Assembly (NCBI GenBank): GCA_938042055.1
Contig: CALIRX010000033.1
Location: forward strand, 1 to 30,171
Direction of reading: 5' to 3'
DNA length: 30,171 nucleotides
DNA from: an uncultured Candidatus Saccharibacteria bacterium
Lineage (GTDB): Bacteria; Patescibacteriota; Saccharimonadia; Saccharimonadales; Saccharimonadaceae
Shown here: positions 7,684 through 16,045 of the stretch, piece after piece
How positions within the stretch are numbered: the stretch's first letter is position 1
Layout: every line of letters begins with the position of its first letter
Notes under the pieces: generated by a model
What the model was told of the DNA's origin: nothing
Database searches by the model: none
What the model saw: the letters and a program-made list of their open reading frames with translations, nothing else
Position numbers and translations under genes: made by a program

Positions 7684-7713
7684 TCAGCAATTTAATGCTT
7701 CGGCGCGAGACAT
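7684..7713 (-). other. Possible 9-codon leader peptide upstream of the small ORF
   Basis: ATG 7713 opens MSRAEALNC and stops at TGA. It lies 7 nt after the -10 candidate TAACAT (7726-7721), matching the leaderless spacing of neighbouring genes. Very short and unsupported by anything else. Confidence 0.15.
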
Positions 7714-7720
7714 GCTAACA

Positions 7721-7749
7721 ATGTTACCAAACGTTTATTGGTGCGTCAA
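7721..7749 (-). promoter_or_regulatory. Candidate promoter of the 30-aa ORF or small RNA
   Basis: Minus-strand TTGACG (7749-7744), 17-bp spacer, TAACAT (7726-7721). The predicted RNA would run about 260 nt to the terminator at 7453-7488. Confidence 0.4.
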
Positions 7750-7784
7750 GCAAAAACATTTTGAAAATGCTTATTATATCTATA

Positions 7785-8705
7785 TTAGAACAAGCGAAGT
7801 CGCTTAGCAACAAACATAACAAGTAAAATCAACAACACCGTAAAACTGGTGATAACTGGGTACGCCCAAGGCTCGCCCTGAAATGGTAACGCGATATTCA
7901 TTCCATACATCCCGTAAAAAACGTTTGGAATAGCCAGAAGAATTGTTATGGCAGTCAATGCCTTCATACGTTGGTTCAGCGTATTATTAGCAACCGTCGA
8001 ATAAGCGTTTTGGATACTGGAAATTGTATGCGTGCTGGAACTGATTGCCACTAAAACTTGTCTGATGTGTAGATCGACATCCTCCAAGGCTTCCAGGTCC
8101 CTGGTCTTAAATAGATGGCGGCGGTTTTCCATTAGTTGTGTAATAACGCGAGACATCCCTTCCAAACTGCTCCGATATTCATTGAGAGTGTCTTCAATTG
8201 CGACAAATTTAATAAAATCCGAATTCTCAACTTCATGACGGCTTAGTCGCCGACGAGCATCGCTAATTTGTTCCGTTAACAAATGCACGCGCTGTTCATA
8301 TTGAGAAATAATATACGCCAAATTCGCAGCAAAAACTCCCGCTGGACGTTCGGTTGTGCTAAATAAATAATCGCTGACCTCCAGAGGTGAAAATTTAACA
8401 TGAGGCGATATTGTAATATAATGACCGCCGCTAATTGCAATCAAAAACGGTGCCGTTTTGCCAGAATCAGTTTGACCAAACGGTATGCGTGTAAAAATAT
8501 ACTCAACGCCATCAGAAAACTCTGCTCGAGGTAATTCATGGATGTCCAGTACATCACGGACAATATTGGCAGACAGCGACAAAGCCTTTGAAACTCGAGC
8601 AGCGTCAAGACTCCCGGTCAAATTAATCCAACCGTTTTTGTGCATTCGTTGAGCTTGCGTCAACTTTTCAGTCAACGATCTGCGTTCAAAATAGCCCACC
8701 ATCAT
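7785..8705 (-). CDS. CorA-family magnesium/cobalt transporter, copy 1
   Basis: A 306-aa CorA-type divalent cation channel. A long soluble N-terminal domain (1-240) with alpha/beta then coiled helices precedes two C-terminal transmembrane helices. The signature YGMYGMN closes TM1, and the last helix ends in basic residues (AKRLRLF) as usual. Tandem ATGs occur at 8705 and 8702; TATAAT ends 6 nt before 8705, pointing to a leaderless start there. The second corA gene lies 57 bp upstream on the same strand with its own promoter. Full-length with all key residues, so probably functional. Confidence 0.94.
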   Translation of the reverse strand: MMVGYFERRSLTEKLTQAQRMHKNGWINLTGSLDAARVSKALSLSANIVRDVLDIHELPRAEFSDGVEYIFTRIPFGQTDSGKTAPFLIAISGGHYITISPHVKFSPLEVSDYLFSTTERPAGVFAANLAYIISQYEQRVHLLTEQISDARRRLSRHEVENSDFIKFVAIEDTLNEYRSSLEGMSRVITQLMENRRHLFKTRDLEALEDVDLHIRQVLVAISSSTHTISSIQNAYSTVANNTLNQRMKALTAITILLAIPNVFYGMYGMNIALPFQGEPWAYPVITSFTVLLILLVMFVAKRLRLF

Positions 8706-8711
8706 GAGAAA

Positions 8712-8740
8712 ATTATAATATACATAAGCAATATTAGCAA
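8712..8740 (-). promoter_or_regulatory. Promoter of corA copy 1, predicted leaderless
   Basis: Minus-strand TTGCTA (8740-8735), 17-bp spacer, TATAAT (8717-8712), then 6 nt to ATG 8705. Confidence 0.65.
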
Positions 8741-8762
8741 TCTGTCGAATTGCAATTAAACT

Positions 8763-9677
8763 TTAGCGGCGGCGCAGGAAATAATAGCCCACAACAAATG
8801 CCAACACTATACTGATCGCGGTAATCACCCAAAACATCAATGGATTATCGGCGCCTGGAACCGGCACATTCATGCCATACAAACCAGCGATCATCGTCGG
8901 AATAGTCAAAGCTACGGTAATTACGGTTAGCAGGCGAATCGTCTCATTAAGACGCGTATCCATCACCGCCCTATAGCTATCGCGCACATTAGTAATCGTC
9001 CTCAACAAACTTTTACAACGCGCAATAACCTGCTCCAAATCAATCGAGATATCTTCAACGTCTTCCTTGTCATCAGCTTTCAATCGCAGCTTCTGAGTCG
9101 CCAGAAGCCTCTCAATTGCCCAGTTCATCGGAATTAGCGCGTCAAGATAATCGTTCAATTTGCGCTCATACTCCGCCAGAGTGGCAATATCATTAACTCT
9201 CAGTGTATGAATGCTGTCCGTAGCCGCTCGCATTTGGCGATTAATCGTTGCCACGCGCCGCTGATATTGCGTTGAAATTGCCTCAACCATCGCCACCAAA
9301 AGCTCAACTTGTCGATCCGTCCTAATCCGCATTTTATCAATAAACGGTTGCCACAATCGCCCTAAACTATCTCTAGACAACGTCACGATATGATCTTTAT
9401 TGATGCAGAATAAAATTGGCGTGGTAAAATCGTTAAAATCGTCGTCAGTGTCTGGCAATCGCGCAATCAAATAAGTCCACTCATCGTCAAACTCAATACG
9501 CGGCACTTCGTGCGGGTCAAGCGCGTCACTTATCAAATCCTCATCCAAGCCCAGCGTAAGCAATTGCGAAACCTCTTCGTCGCTCGGTCTTTCGCAGCGC
9601 ACCCACGAACCAGACTGCAAATTTTCTTGCGGGCTAATTATTGAATCACTATTTGTCGAACGAAGATATTGCAACAT
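8763..9677 (-). CDS. CorA-family magnesium/cobalt transporter, copy 2
   Basis: A 304-aa paralogue of the adjacent CorA. The soluble domain contains DALDPHEVPRIEFDDEWTYL, equivalent to DVLDIHELPRAEFSDGVEYI in copy 1. Two C-terminal helices carry AGLYGMNVP. The two copies are clearly related in layout but well diverged in sequence, so duplication is old or they were acquired separately. TATAAT ends 8 nt before ATG 9677 with no Shine-Dalgarno. Different cation preference or hetero-oligomer formation is possible but not shown. Confidence 0.94.
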   Translation of the reverse strand: MLQYLRSTNSDSIISPQENLQSGSWVRCERPSDEEVSQLLTLGLDEDLISDALDPHEVPRIEFDDEWTYLIARLPDTDDDFNDFTTPILFCINKDHIVTLSRDSLGRLWQPFIDKMRIRTDRQVELLVAMVEAISTQYQRRVATINRQMRAATDSIHTLRVNDIATLAEYERKLNDYLDALIPMNWAIERLLATQKLRLKADDKEDVEDISIDLEQVIARCKSLLRTITNVRDSYRAVMDTRLNETIRLLTVITVALTIPTMIAGLYGMNVPVPGADNPLMFWVITAISIVLAFVVGYYFLRRR

Positions 9678-9685
9678 AATTTCAT

Positions 9686-9691
9686 ATTATA
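9686..9691 (-). promoter_or_regulatory. -10 element of corA copy 2
   Basis: Minus-strand TATAAT ending 8 nt before ATG 9677. No good -35 was seen. Confidence 0.5.
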
Positions 9692-9711
9692 AAATAAAAC
9701 ATATATAAACA

Positions 9712-9746
9712 CAAGAAGCTCCTGCGACATTTACAGGAACTTCTTG
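9712..9746 (-). terminator. Terminator hairpin at the end of the arc operon
   Basis: A 13-bp stem with one mismatch (9712-9724 with 9734-9746) and a 9-nt loop. It lies just after the arcC stop and is followed on the minus strand by a modest T-rich run. It separates the arc operon from corA copy 2. Confidence 0.7.
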
Positions 9747-9753
9747 ATTTTTA

Positions 9754-10704
9754 TTACGATTTGACTATCGTGCCTGCCGAGCCGCTAATGGCTTCAGCGG
9801 TTTTATCCAGCGAAGTAATAATCGCCGTACGCCCCGACTTTCCATCCAGGAACGACAAGGCAGCCTGAGTTTTTGGCAACATTGAACCTGGCGCAAATTG
9901 CCCATCGTCAATGTGCTTTTGAAGTTCTTCTATTGAAACTTCCCCGAGAGATTGCTCATCTGGTTTGCCAAAATTAATTTTAGCAGCATCAACCGAAGTC
10001 AAAATCAGCAAAGTGTCAGCGTCCAAAAGATCTGCCAATTTTGCCGCGCCGAAGTCCTTATCAATAACCGCAGCGACGCCTTTTAATTGACCAGTTTCGT
10101 CTTGTAAAACAGGAATGCCGCCGCCGCCAGTTGAAACGACCGTCACGCCAGCATGAACCAACGCTTTAATCACATCAGCCTCAACAATCGTCTGAGGTTT
10201 TGGCGATGGAACGACACGCCGCCAGCCACGGCCAGCGTCTTCTTTTACCGTGTAGCCACGTTCGCTAGCGACGGTTTTTGCCTCGTCTTCCGAATAGAAC
10301 GGACCAATTGGCTTGGTTGGATTTTGGAATGCTGGATCGCTTAAGCTAACAATCGTTTGAGTTATAACGCTAACAGCGCGATTATTCATCTGATTAACCA
10401 TAAAGGCGTCATGAAAAGCCTGTTGCAGCCAAAAGCCAATCAGCCCCTGGCTCATAGCGCCAGAATCTTCCAGCGGCAAACTTGGCACATCTGGCGTATT
10501 AATCGCCTCTTCATGTAACACAATATTGCCAACCTGAGGACCATTGCCATGAACAATTGCTACGTTATGACCAGCCTGGATTAACGGTAAAAGTTGCCGA
10601 ACAGTTTCATCAGCTACTCGTTGCTGCTGCTCAGACGCGGCTTCGCCCTGCCGTTGCAGGGCGTTACCACCGAGCGCTACTACAATAGTACGCTTCTTAT
10701 CCAT
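9754..10704 (-). CDS. arcC: Carbamate kinase
   Basis: A 316-aa enzyme that transfers phosphate from carbamoyl phosphate to ADP, giving ATP, ammonia and CO2. This is the energy-yielding last step of the arginine deiminase pathway. Family motifs are present in order: VVALGGNAL at the N-terminus, VHGNGPQVGN near residue 55, STGGGGIPV near 190, and AAVIDKDFGAAKLA near 215, which binds the nucleotide. Length is normal. The start lies 3 bp after the arcD stop, so it is the last gene of the operon, and a hairpin terminator follows. Confidence 0.96.
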   Translation of the reverse strand: MDKKRTIVVALGGNALQRQGEAASEQQQRVADETVRQLLPLIQAGHNVAIVHGNGPQVGNIVLHEEAINTPDVPSLPLEDSGAMSQGLIGFWLQQAFHDAFMVNQMNNRAVSVITQTIVSLSDPAFQNPTKPIGPFYSEDEAKTVASERGYTVKEDAGRGWRRVVPSPKPQTIVEADVIKALVHAGVTVVSTGGGGIPVLQDETGQLKGVAAVIDKDFGAAKLADLLDADTLLILTSVDAAKINFGKPDEQSLGEVSIEELQKHIDDGQFAPGSMLPKTQAALSFLDGKSGRTAIITSLDKTAEAISGSAGTIVKS

Positions 10705-10707
10705 AGG

Positions 10708-12252
10708 CTACAGTGCTCCGAAAATCGCAATAACCGCGATGCTGATGATAGCAAACACTGCCATAATTGGAGCTGAGCGTTTTAGCCAGTCGCGATATGA
10801 AACGCCAGCCAAAGCCAATCCACCCATCAACGACGCGATAGTTGGAGCCATCATGTTGATCAAGCCAGACGCTGTCGCAAATGCGGCAACCATAACTTCT
10901 TTGCTTGAGCCAACCAAGTCAGCAATTGGCGCGATAACCGGCATAGTTGCTGCTGCCAAACCTGATGATGACGGAACGATAAATGACATTGGCAAGTAGA
11001 ATAGATACGCCAACACACCGACAACGCCGCCACCAGCATCTTTCAGGAGAGATTCACCCCAGCTGATGATTGTGTCCTGGATTTCGCCGTTAGTCATCAC
11101 TACGGAAACACCTGTTGCCACTGCAATAATCAAGGCAACCGGCAAGATATCTTTCACACCGTCGATAAATGTATCAACTGGGAAAACACCCTCTTTCTTA
11201 AATTCTTTGTAGTAAATTGCGGTTATGACAATTGTTGAAATTAGGAATAGTGCAGTGATTTCATTGAAATACCAATCACCAAATGCCGCACTGTGGACTA
11301 CACCAAGTACCGCGCCAATGACTGGCAAACCTGCAGCCCATTCAAACATATCAGCGAAGAATGTGATATTCCAACTTCCCCATGGAATCAAGGAAAGAAT
11401 CATTAGCACAAACGTAATAGCAAACACGGACATAACGACTTTTCGTGGACCAGTGAATTTTGGTACGTTTGTCGTGTCGAGAGCAGCCGTAGCTGGCTTG
11501 TAGCGAACATCTTCTTTGTACTTGCCTGCCTTAACTTTTGCGGCATAACGCATAGTAAAGATAATCGCAGCAATCAAACAGAGCACTAAGATTATAGACA
11601 TTATTGGAATAACGCTACCCAATTTCACATCTGCGGTTTTTGCCGCAACACCAGTAGAGAATGGGTTGATTGTCGAGCCAAGCACACCAGTACCAGCACC
11701 CAACACGATAACCATCACACCAGTCATTGCATTGTAGCCAGCAGCTATCATCATCGGTATGACGAGCGCATAGAACGCCACAGTTTCTTCTTGCATGCCG
11801 TAAGTAGTACCACCGATAGCGAAGAAAATCATCAAAATCGGAATGAGCCACTTTTCCTTGCCCTTCATCTTTCGGAGCAGTGCGCCAAGAGAAGCATCAA
11901 GCGCACCAGTTTTCATAGTGACGCCTAAGAATCCGCCGAGCACCATCACGAAGACGATGACATCAAGCTTATCTGACATACCTTTAATAGGTGCAGTGAA
12001 AACGTCCCACAAACCTTGCTGGTCGTGTTTTTTGACCTCTTCCTTTTTACCGTCTTTTTCTTCCGTGACGGTTCGATCTTTATCGACTACGTGATACGAA
12101 TTAGCTATACGATCGCCATCTTCGTTCGTCTTATATAATCCAGAAGGAACAACCCACGTCAATGCCGCCATAACGATGATCACGACAAACAAAATAGTAA
12201 ACGCCGACGGTGATCGAAGCTTCTGCTTTGCTTTTTTAATTTTTTCTACCAT
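10708..12252 (-). CDS. arcD: Arginine/ornithine antiporter, YfcC-family
   Basis: A 514-aa polytopic membrane protein of the YfcC/DcuC-like anaerobic carrier superfamily, used as ArcD in many arc operons to exchange external arginine for ornithine. It has about 12 hydrophobic segments. A charged extracytoplasmic loop follows the first helix (DRTVTEEKDGKKEE), and conserved glycine-rich re-entrant stretches include GGTTYGMQEETVAFY and FIVPSSSGLAAATMP. An AAGGAGG precedes ATG 12252 by about 10 nt in the 39-bp gap from arcB. Substrate is inferred from its place between arcB and arcC; agmatine or another amino acid would be the alternative. Confidence 0.88.
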   Translation of the reverse strand: MVEKIKKAKQKLRSPSAFTILFVVIIVMAALTWVVPSGLYKTNEDGDRIANSYHVVDKDRTVTEEKDGKKEEVKKHDQQGLWDVFTAPIKGMSDKLDVIVFVMVLGGFLGVTMKTGALDASLGALLRKMKGKEKWLIPILMIFFAIGGTTYGMQEETVAFYALVIPMMIAAGYNAMTGVMVIVLGAGTGVLGSTINPFSTGVAAKTADVKLGSVIPIMSIILVLCLIAAIIFTMRYAAKVKAGKYKEDVRYKPATAALDTTNVPKFTGPRKVVMSVFAITFVLMILSLIPWGSWNITFFADMFEWAAGLPVIGAVLGVVHSAAFGDWYFNEITALFLISTIVITAIYYKEFKKEGVFPVDTFIDGVKDILPVALIIAVATGVSVVMTNGEIQDTIISWGESLLKDAGGGVVGVLAYLFYLPMSFIVPSSSGLAAATMPVIAPIADLVGSSKEVMVAAFATASGLINMMAPTIASLMGGLALAGVSYRDWLKRSAPIMAVFAIISIAVIAIFGAL

Positions 12253-12291
12253 TGCCTCGGAGCCTCCTTAACCTCCTTATTACGACAACAA

Positions 12292-13281
12292 CTACAATGT
12301 CAAAGCCATCACAGCCTTGATTGTATGCATACGATTTTCCGCTTGATCAAAAACTATCGAATGTGGCGAGCGGAACACCTCATCCGTCACTTCCATTGAA
12401 TCTAAACCGAAATCTTCCTGAATCTTCTTTCCAGTAATCGTCAATGCGTCATGGAATGCTGGCAAGCAGTGCATAAACTTGACCTCAGGATTTCCTGTCA
12501 GGTTAATCATCTGGCGATTAACTTGGAAATGTCGCAATTGGTTAATGCGCTCAGCAAACTTATCTTCTTCACCCATTGAAACCCAAACGTCCGTGTAAAT
12601 TACATCAGCACCGCGCAAAGCTTCTTCGAAGTTGTCAGTGATGGTAATGCGTGCATGACTTGACCTAGCAAAATGATTTGCTTTATCAACCAAAGCCTGA
12701 TCTGGATGCAATTCACGAGGTGCCAAAATACGAAAATCAAGTCCCATAATAGCTGAGCCGATCATCAGCGAGTTCGCCATATTGTTACGACCATCACCAA
12801 CAAATACCAGCTTAGTTCCCTTCAATTTTCCGACATGTTCTTCAATTGTCATGAAGTCAGCCAAAATCTGTGTTGGATGAAACTTATCGGTCAATCCATT
12901 CCATACTGGAACGCCAGCGTGACGTGCCAATTCCTCAACAGTCGCGTGGTCAAAGCCGCGGAACTCAATTCCGTCAAACATTCGACCCAAAACCTTAGCA
13001 GTGTCTTCAACTGTCTCTTTCTTGCCCAATTGAATATCATCTTTACCGAGGTATTCCGGTGCAATTCCAAGGTCATTAGCAGCTACCGTAAATGCGCAGC
13101 GTGTTCGCGTTGAAGTCTTTTCAAACAACAAAGCCACGTTTTTACCTTCATGAATTCGGTGCGGAATGCCGGCATATTTCAATCGACGATATTCACGAGC
13201 CGTGTCCAATAGCAAGCGAATCTCTTCAGCGGTATAATCGCCTAAAGTCAGTAGTGATCGTCCTTTCAAACTCTGAGCCAT
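12292..13281 (-). CDS. arcB: Ornithine carbamoyltransferase (catabolic)
   Basis: A 329-aa enzyme that, in this operon, splits citrulline with phosphate into ornithine and carbamoyl phosphate. Signature motifs are STRTR (57-61, carbamoyl-phosphate binding), HPTQ (135-138), DVWVSMGE (231-238, ornithine loop) and HCLPAF (271-276, catalytic Cys). The start overlaps the arcA stop as TAATG, giving translational coupling, with an AGAGGATG ribosome site inside arcA. Catabolic direction is inferred from the flanking arcA and arcC; no arginine-biosynthesis genes are present in the window. Confidence 0.96.
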   Translation of the reverse strand: MAQSLKGRSLLTLGDYTAEEIRLLLDTAREYRRLKYAGIPHRIHEGKNVALLFEKTSTRTRCAFTVAANDLGIAPEYLGKDDIQLGKKETVEDTAKVLGRMFDGIEFRGFDHATVEELARHAGVPVWNGLTDKFHPTQILADFMTIEEHVGKLKGTKLVFVGDGRNNMANSLMIGSAIMGLDFRILAPRELHPDQALVDKANHFARSSHARITITDNFEEALRGADVIYTDVWVSMGEEDKFAERINQLRHFQVNRQMINLTGNPEVKFMHCLPAFHDALTITGKKIQEDFGLDSMEVTDEVFRSPHSIVFDQAENRMHTIKAVMALTL

Positions 13282-14519
13282 TAGAATACATCCTCTCGTA
13301 CTAGCGGCATGCTCATACAGCGTGGACCGCCACGACCGCGTCCAAGCTCAGCACCACTAATTTCAATAACTTCAATACCGTTTTCGCGCAATTTCTGGTT
13401 AGTTACGTAGTTGCGATCATAAGTCACCACAACACCCGGCGCAATCGCCAAAGTGTTTGAACCGTCATTCCACTGCTCACGAGCAGCATCAATCGGATCA
13501 CCGCCGCCACACTCAATCAACGTAACACTTGGCAAACCAAGCGCAACCCTCAGAACGTGCTCCAAATCTGTTTCGTGTGTAATTCGTGGGAATGGCTGAC
13601 CTTCAACCTTCTCCAAAATAAAACAATTCATCCTGCCGCCGTGGTCGCGAATTTCTGGGTGAATCGTAAACTTATCACGATCAATCATCGTAAACACGGT
13701 GTCTAGGTGCATAAAGGCGTGAGATTTTGGAATCTCCATAGCGATGACTTTCTCGAATTTCGAACCAGCAAACAGCTTGGTTGCCATCTTTTCAATTGCC
13801 TCAGCAGTTGTTCGCTCTGAAACACCAATTGCCATAACCTTATCGCTTAATACTAATTCGTCGCCACCTTCCATTGAGAATTTTTCTGTGCGGTTGTACC
13901 AAACTGGCGCACGATTAGCAAAACGTGGATGATGGTCGATGATGTAGCGCATAAATAGCGATTCACGACGACGAGCCGTCCAGTGCATCTTATTGATTGT
14001 CAAACCGTTACCAATTGCGGCAGCTGGGTCGCGTGTAAAGTATAGGTTTGGCATTGGATCAAGATAGAATGGATAATGGTTCTTCTCGATCATATTGTGA
14101 AGCTGTTGATGCTGATCTGGAGGCAAAGTAATTTCGTCTTTACGAACACCAGCCATAATCTTGCGGATCATAGCGTGAGTTGGCAGGTCTAACAAAAATT
14201 GACGCAATGTTTGAGTAACACGGCGTGAATCCTGCTTAGAAGCAGCCAACATTTCATCAACGAATTGTTCGCGCAATTGATCTGTATTAATTGCCTCGGC
14301 GACTAATTGATCCAGATACAGAACTTCAACACCACGACTCCTCAATGCTTCCGCAAAAGCATCGTGTTCAGCCTGCGCCACTTTCAGATATGGAATATCG
14401 TCAAATAAAAGATCGGTCAGATAGTCTGGCGTCAAATTCTCCAGCTCTTCACCTGGCCGATGCAATAGAACGGTCTTAAGTTTTCCTATTTCAGACGTGA
14501 TGTGAATTGGTTCGTCCAT
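13281..14519 (-). CDS. arcA: Arginine deiminase
   Basis: A 412-aa enzyme hydrolysing arginine to citrulline and ammonia, the first step of the pathway. Motifs seen include the N-terminal LKTVLLHRPGEE, NLYFTRDPAA, the catalytic MEGGDE, HLDTVFTMID, GGGDPIDAAREQWNDG, and the C-terminal RGGPRCMSMP with the nucleophilic Cys near residue 401. The frame is open to GTG 14522, but ATG 14519 fits better because AGGGGAGGG is 5 nt upstream. First gene of arcABDC. Its promoter lies in the 47-bp gap after the preceding methyltransferase gene. No arc regulator gene is in the window. Confidence 0.97.
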   Translation of the reverse strand: MDEPIHITSEIGKLKTVLLHRPGEELENLTPDYLTDLLFDDIPYLKVAQAEHDAFAEALRSRGVEVLYLDQLVAEAINTDQLREQFVDEMLAASKQDSRRVTQTLRQFLLDLPTHAMIRKIMAGVRKDEITLPPDQHQQLHNMIEKNHYPFYLDPMPNLYFTRDPAAAIGNGLTINKMHWTARRRESLFMRYIIDHHPRFANRAPVWYNRTEKFSMEGGDELVLSDKVMAIGVSERTTAEAIEKMATKLFAGSKFEKVIAMEIPKSHAFMHLDTVFTMIDRDKFTIHPEIRDHGGRMNCFILEKVEGQPFPRITHETDLEHVLRVALGLPSVTLIECGGGDPIDAAREQWNDGSNTLAIAPGVVVTYDRNYVTNQKLRENGIEVIEISGAELGRGRGGPRCMSMPLVREDVF

Positions 14520-14554
14520 CACAACCCTCCCCTGTTTATATTAGTGATGTTTTA

Positions 14555-14582
14555 ATTGTAACACGTTTATGTTTTTGGGCAA
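14555..14582 (-). promoter_or_regulatory. Promoter of the arc operon
   Basis: Minus-strand TTGCCC (14582-14577), 16-bp spacer, extended -10 TGTTACAAT (hexamer 14560-14555). A leader of about 30 nt carries a strong Shine-Dalgarno (14532-14525). No clear operator was recognised. Confidence 0.55.
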
Positions 14583-15199
14583 GAGGAGATAATTGCCAGA
14601 CTAGCCTCAGTCCTGACCGTGAATTGTCGATTAGCCTTCAGCCATTCATCAGTGGCTTTTGCGGCGCCCGGCAGAGCTTCATTTGCGTAATCATCAACAA
14701 TAATTATCGCGTCTTCATTAAACTTACTTTCACAAACCCGAAAAGAATCGACAATTGATTCGTAAAAATCGCCATCAAAAAACGCAAACATAATATTTTC
14801 CGGCACGTCATCAGAAGTAAAATCGGAAAACCAGCCTTTGTGAATAATCGGCGACTTCAATCCTGCTTTCTTAAAATTCTGGACAAACGTCTTACGCGGC
14901 GCTAATAACTCGCCAGCCTTAAATTGATCACCCGCAGCGCTATTATCCTTCTGGGTTTTTTCCGGCAATCCCGCAAACGAATCGTAAACGTGAAACTCGC
15001 CCGTAAAATCATAAGCATCCAGCAGTCGGCGAATAAACAAACTAGTCGTGCCAACATAACAGCCAAACTCCACAATATTTCCAGTGGTGCCACGACGCAA
15101 AGTTTTTTCCAACTCTCTTAAAAGCGCACCAAGCTCTTTTATGTCGACTTGGTCAGAAATGATTGGGTATTTAGCAAGGAGTTGGTCTGCGATATTCAT
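14567..15199 (-). CDS. TylF/MycF-like SAM-dependent methyltransferase
   Basis: A 210-aa class I methyltransferase. The glycine-rich SAM loop is VEFGCYVGTTS (43-53). The TylF-family hallmarks YDSFAGLPE (72-80), FFDGDFYES and IIVDDYANEALPGAAKA follow; the Asp residues of the last two supply the metal site in macrocin-type sugar O-methyltransferases. It is somewhat shorter than antibiotic-pathway TylF proteins, and no macrolide genes are nearby, so a surface-glycan or other sugar substrate is a reasonable guess. TATAAT ends 6 nt before ATG 15199: leaderless. It precedes the arc operon on the same strand. Confidence 0.87.
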   Translation of the reverse strand: MNIADQLLAKYPIISDQVDIKELGALLRELEKTLRRGTTGNIVEFGCYVGTTSLFIRRLLDAYDFTGEFHVYDSFAGLPEKTQKDNSAAGDQFKAGELLAPRKTFVQNFKKAGLKSPIIHKGWFSDFTSDDVPENIMFAFFDGDFYESIVDSFRVCESKFNEDAIIIVDDYANEALPGAAKATDEWLKANRQFTVRTEASLAIISSCPKT

Positions 15200-15205
15200 G
15201 ACTTA

Positions 15206-15211
15206 ATTATA
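15206..15211 (-). promoter_or_regulatory. -10 element of the TylF-like methyltransferase gene
   Basis: Minus-strand TATAAT ending 6 nt before ATG 15199, with a weak TTTGTC -35 (15235-15230) at 18 bp. Confidence 0.55.
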
Positions 15212-15297
15212 AATAGTTCGCCAAATATCGACAAATTTATCAACGACGCAGCCCTATATATTTACGGTTTTATGAAGTAAACTATCAATTAGCACCC

Positions 15298-16038
15298 ATG
15301 AATAATCACGATATTATCAAAACATTTTTACCGAAACAATTAGACATAAAACAGTTAAATTCGCTTCAATTCACCTTGCGAAAATCAAACATAATTGTAT
15401 ATGGCGAAATTCACGGCATTAAAGAAAATTCCGACATCATCTATACTCTGGTTAAGAAACTTGGCGTAAAGAGATTAGCTATTGAAGCCAGCCCCGCCGT
15501 ATCCAACTTCATCAATTCAGTAAAGACCGGATCTTGCGATTTTTCCTTAGTTGATGAAGACCTTTTTGATTCAAGCATTCTATCTCTTGAAATGATAAAG
15601 ACGATAGCAATTCTTCTACAGCAAAACCAACTTAAAGAACTTATTTTTATTGATACATTTTTTGACAATTTAGACGAGGACGCCATTATATCAGCAAGCC
15701 CTCAAGCGCGAGAAGAAGAGTTAGCTAAAAATATCCTTAAAATTGACGATTCCCTATTAACATTATGTATTATGGGACAATGGCACACACAGCCCAAAGT
15801 TGTTACAAATGGCGAAACACAGCATAAATCAGCGTTATATCGCTTGAGAAAAGTAAAGCCAAACGTGCCGTTTATTCACAATGTCTACCGACAAGGACAA
15901 TTATTTAACGACGGAAAAATAATTGAACTTCCGAAAAACCCATCAATTCCGCCTTATTATGAAATTGTCCAGAAAACTGATATTGATTTCGATTTGCACA
16001 CGCCAAAAGCTACAAAAATATCACTATATAAAAAGTAG
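15298..16038 (+). CDS. TIKI/ChaN/EreA-superfamily-like protein, unknown substrate
   Basis: A 246-aa soluble protein. IIVYGEIHGIKENSD (32-46), LAIEAS (60-65) and CIMGQWHTQP (157-166) reproduce the GExHG ... E ... H spacing of the TIKI/ChaN/TraB/erythromycin-esterase-like superfamily (E37, H39, E63, H163 as candidate metal or catalytic residues). There is no signal peptide or membrane segment, so it is cytosolic. Family members include heme-binding proteins, hydrolases and proteases, so no substrate can be named. No good Shine-Dalgarno precedes ATG 15298; a weak TTTACG/TATCAA promoter would make it leaderless. It stands alone and ends 7 bp before the convergent ABC exporter gene. Confidence 0.7.
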   Translation: MNNHDIIKTFLPKQLDIKQLNSLQFTLRKSNIIVYGEIHGIKENSDIIYTLVKKLGVKRLAIEASPAVSNFINSVKTGSCDFSLVDEDLFDSSILSLEMIKTIAILLQQNQLKELIFIDTFFDNLDEDAIISASPQAREEELAKNILKIDDSLLTLCIMGQWHTQPKVVTNGETQHKSALYRLRKVKPNVPFIHNVYRQGQLFNDGKIIELPKNPSIPPYYEIVQKTDIDFDLHTPKATKISLYKK

Positions 16039-16045
16039 CAGACAA

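Noticed and set aside
7471..7695. A 74-codon plus-strand frame after the DsbA-like gene
   Set aside because: It begins at a TTG inside the terminator hairpin, has no ribosome site or recognisable features, and lies opposite the better-supported small ORF.
7485..7784. tmRNA, RNase P RNA, 6S or SRP RNA
   Set aside because: No tRNA-like ends, tag frame or conserved core motifs of these RNAs were found by eye on either strand. A covariance search would settle it.
9700..14600. A mobile island carrying the arc operon
   Set aside because: No integrase, transposase, flanking repeats or adjacent tRNA was found. Transfer remains possible but only phylogeny could show it.
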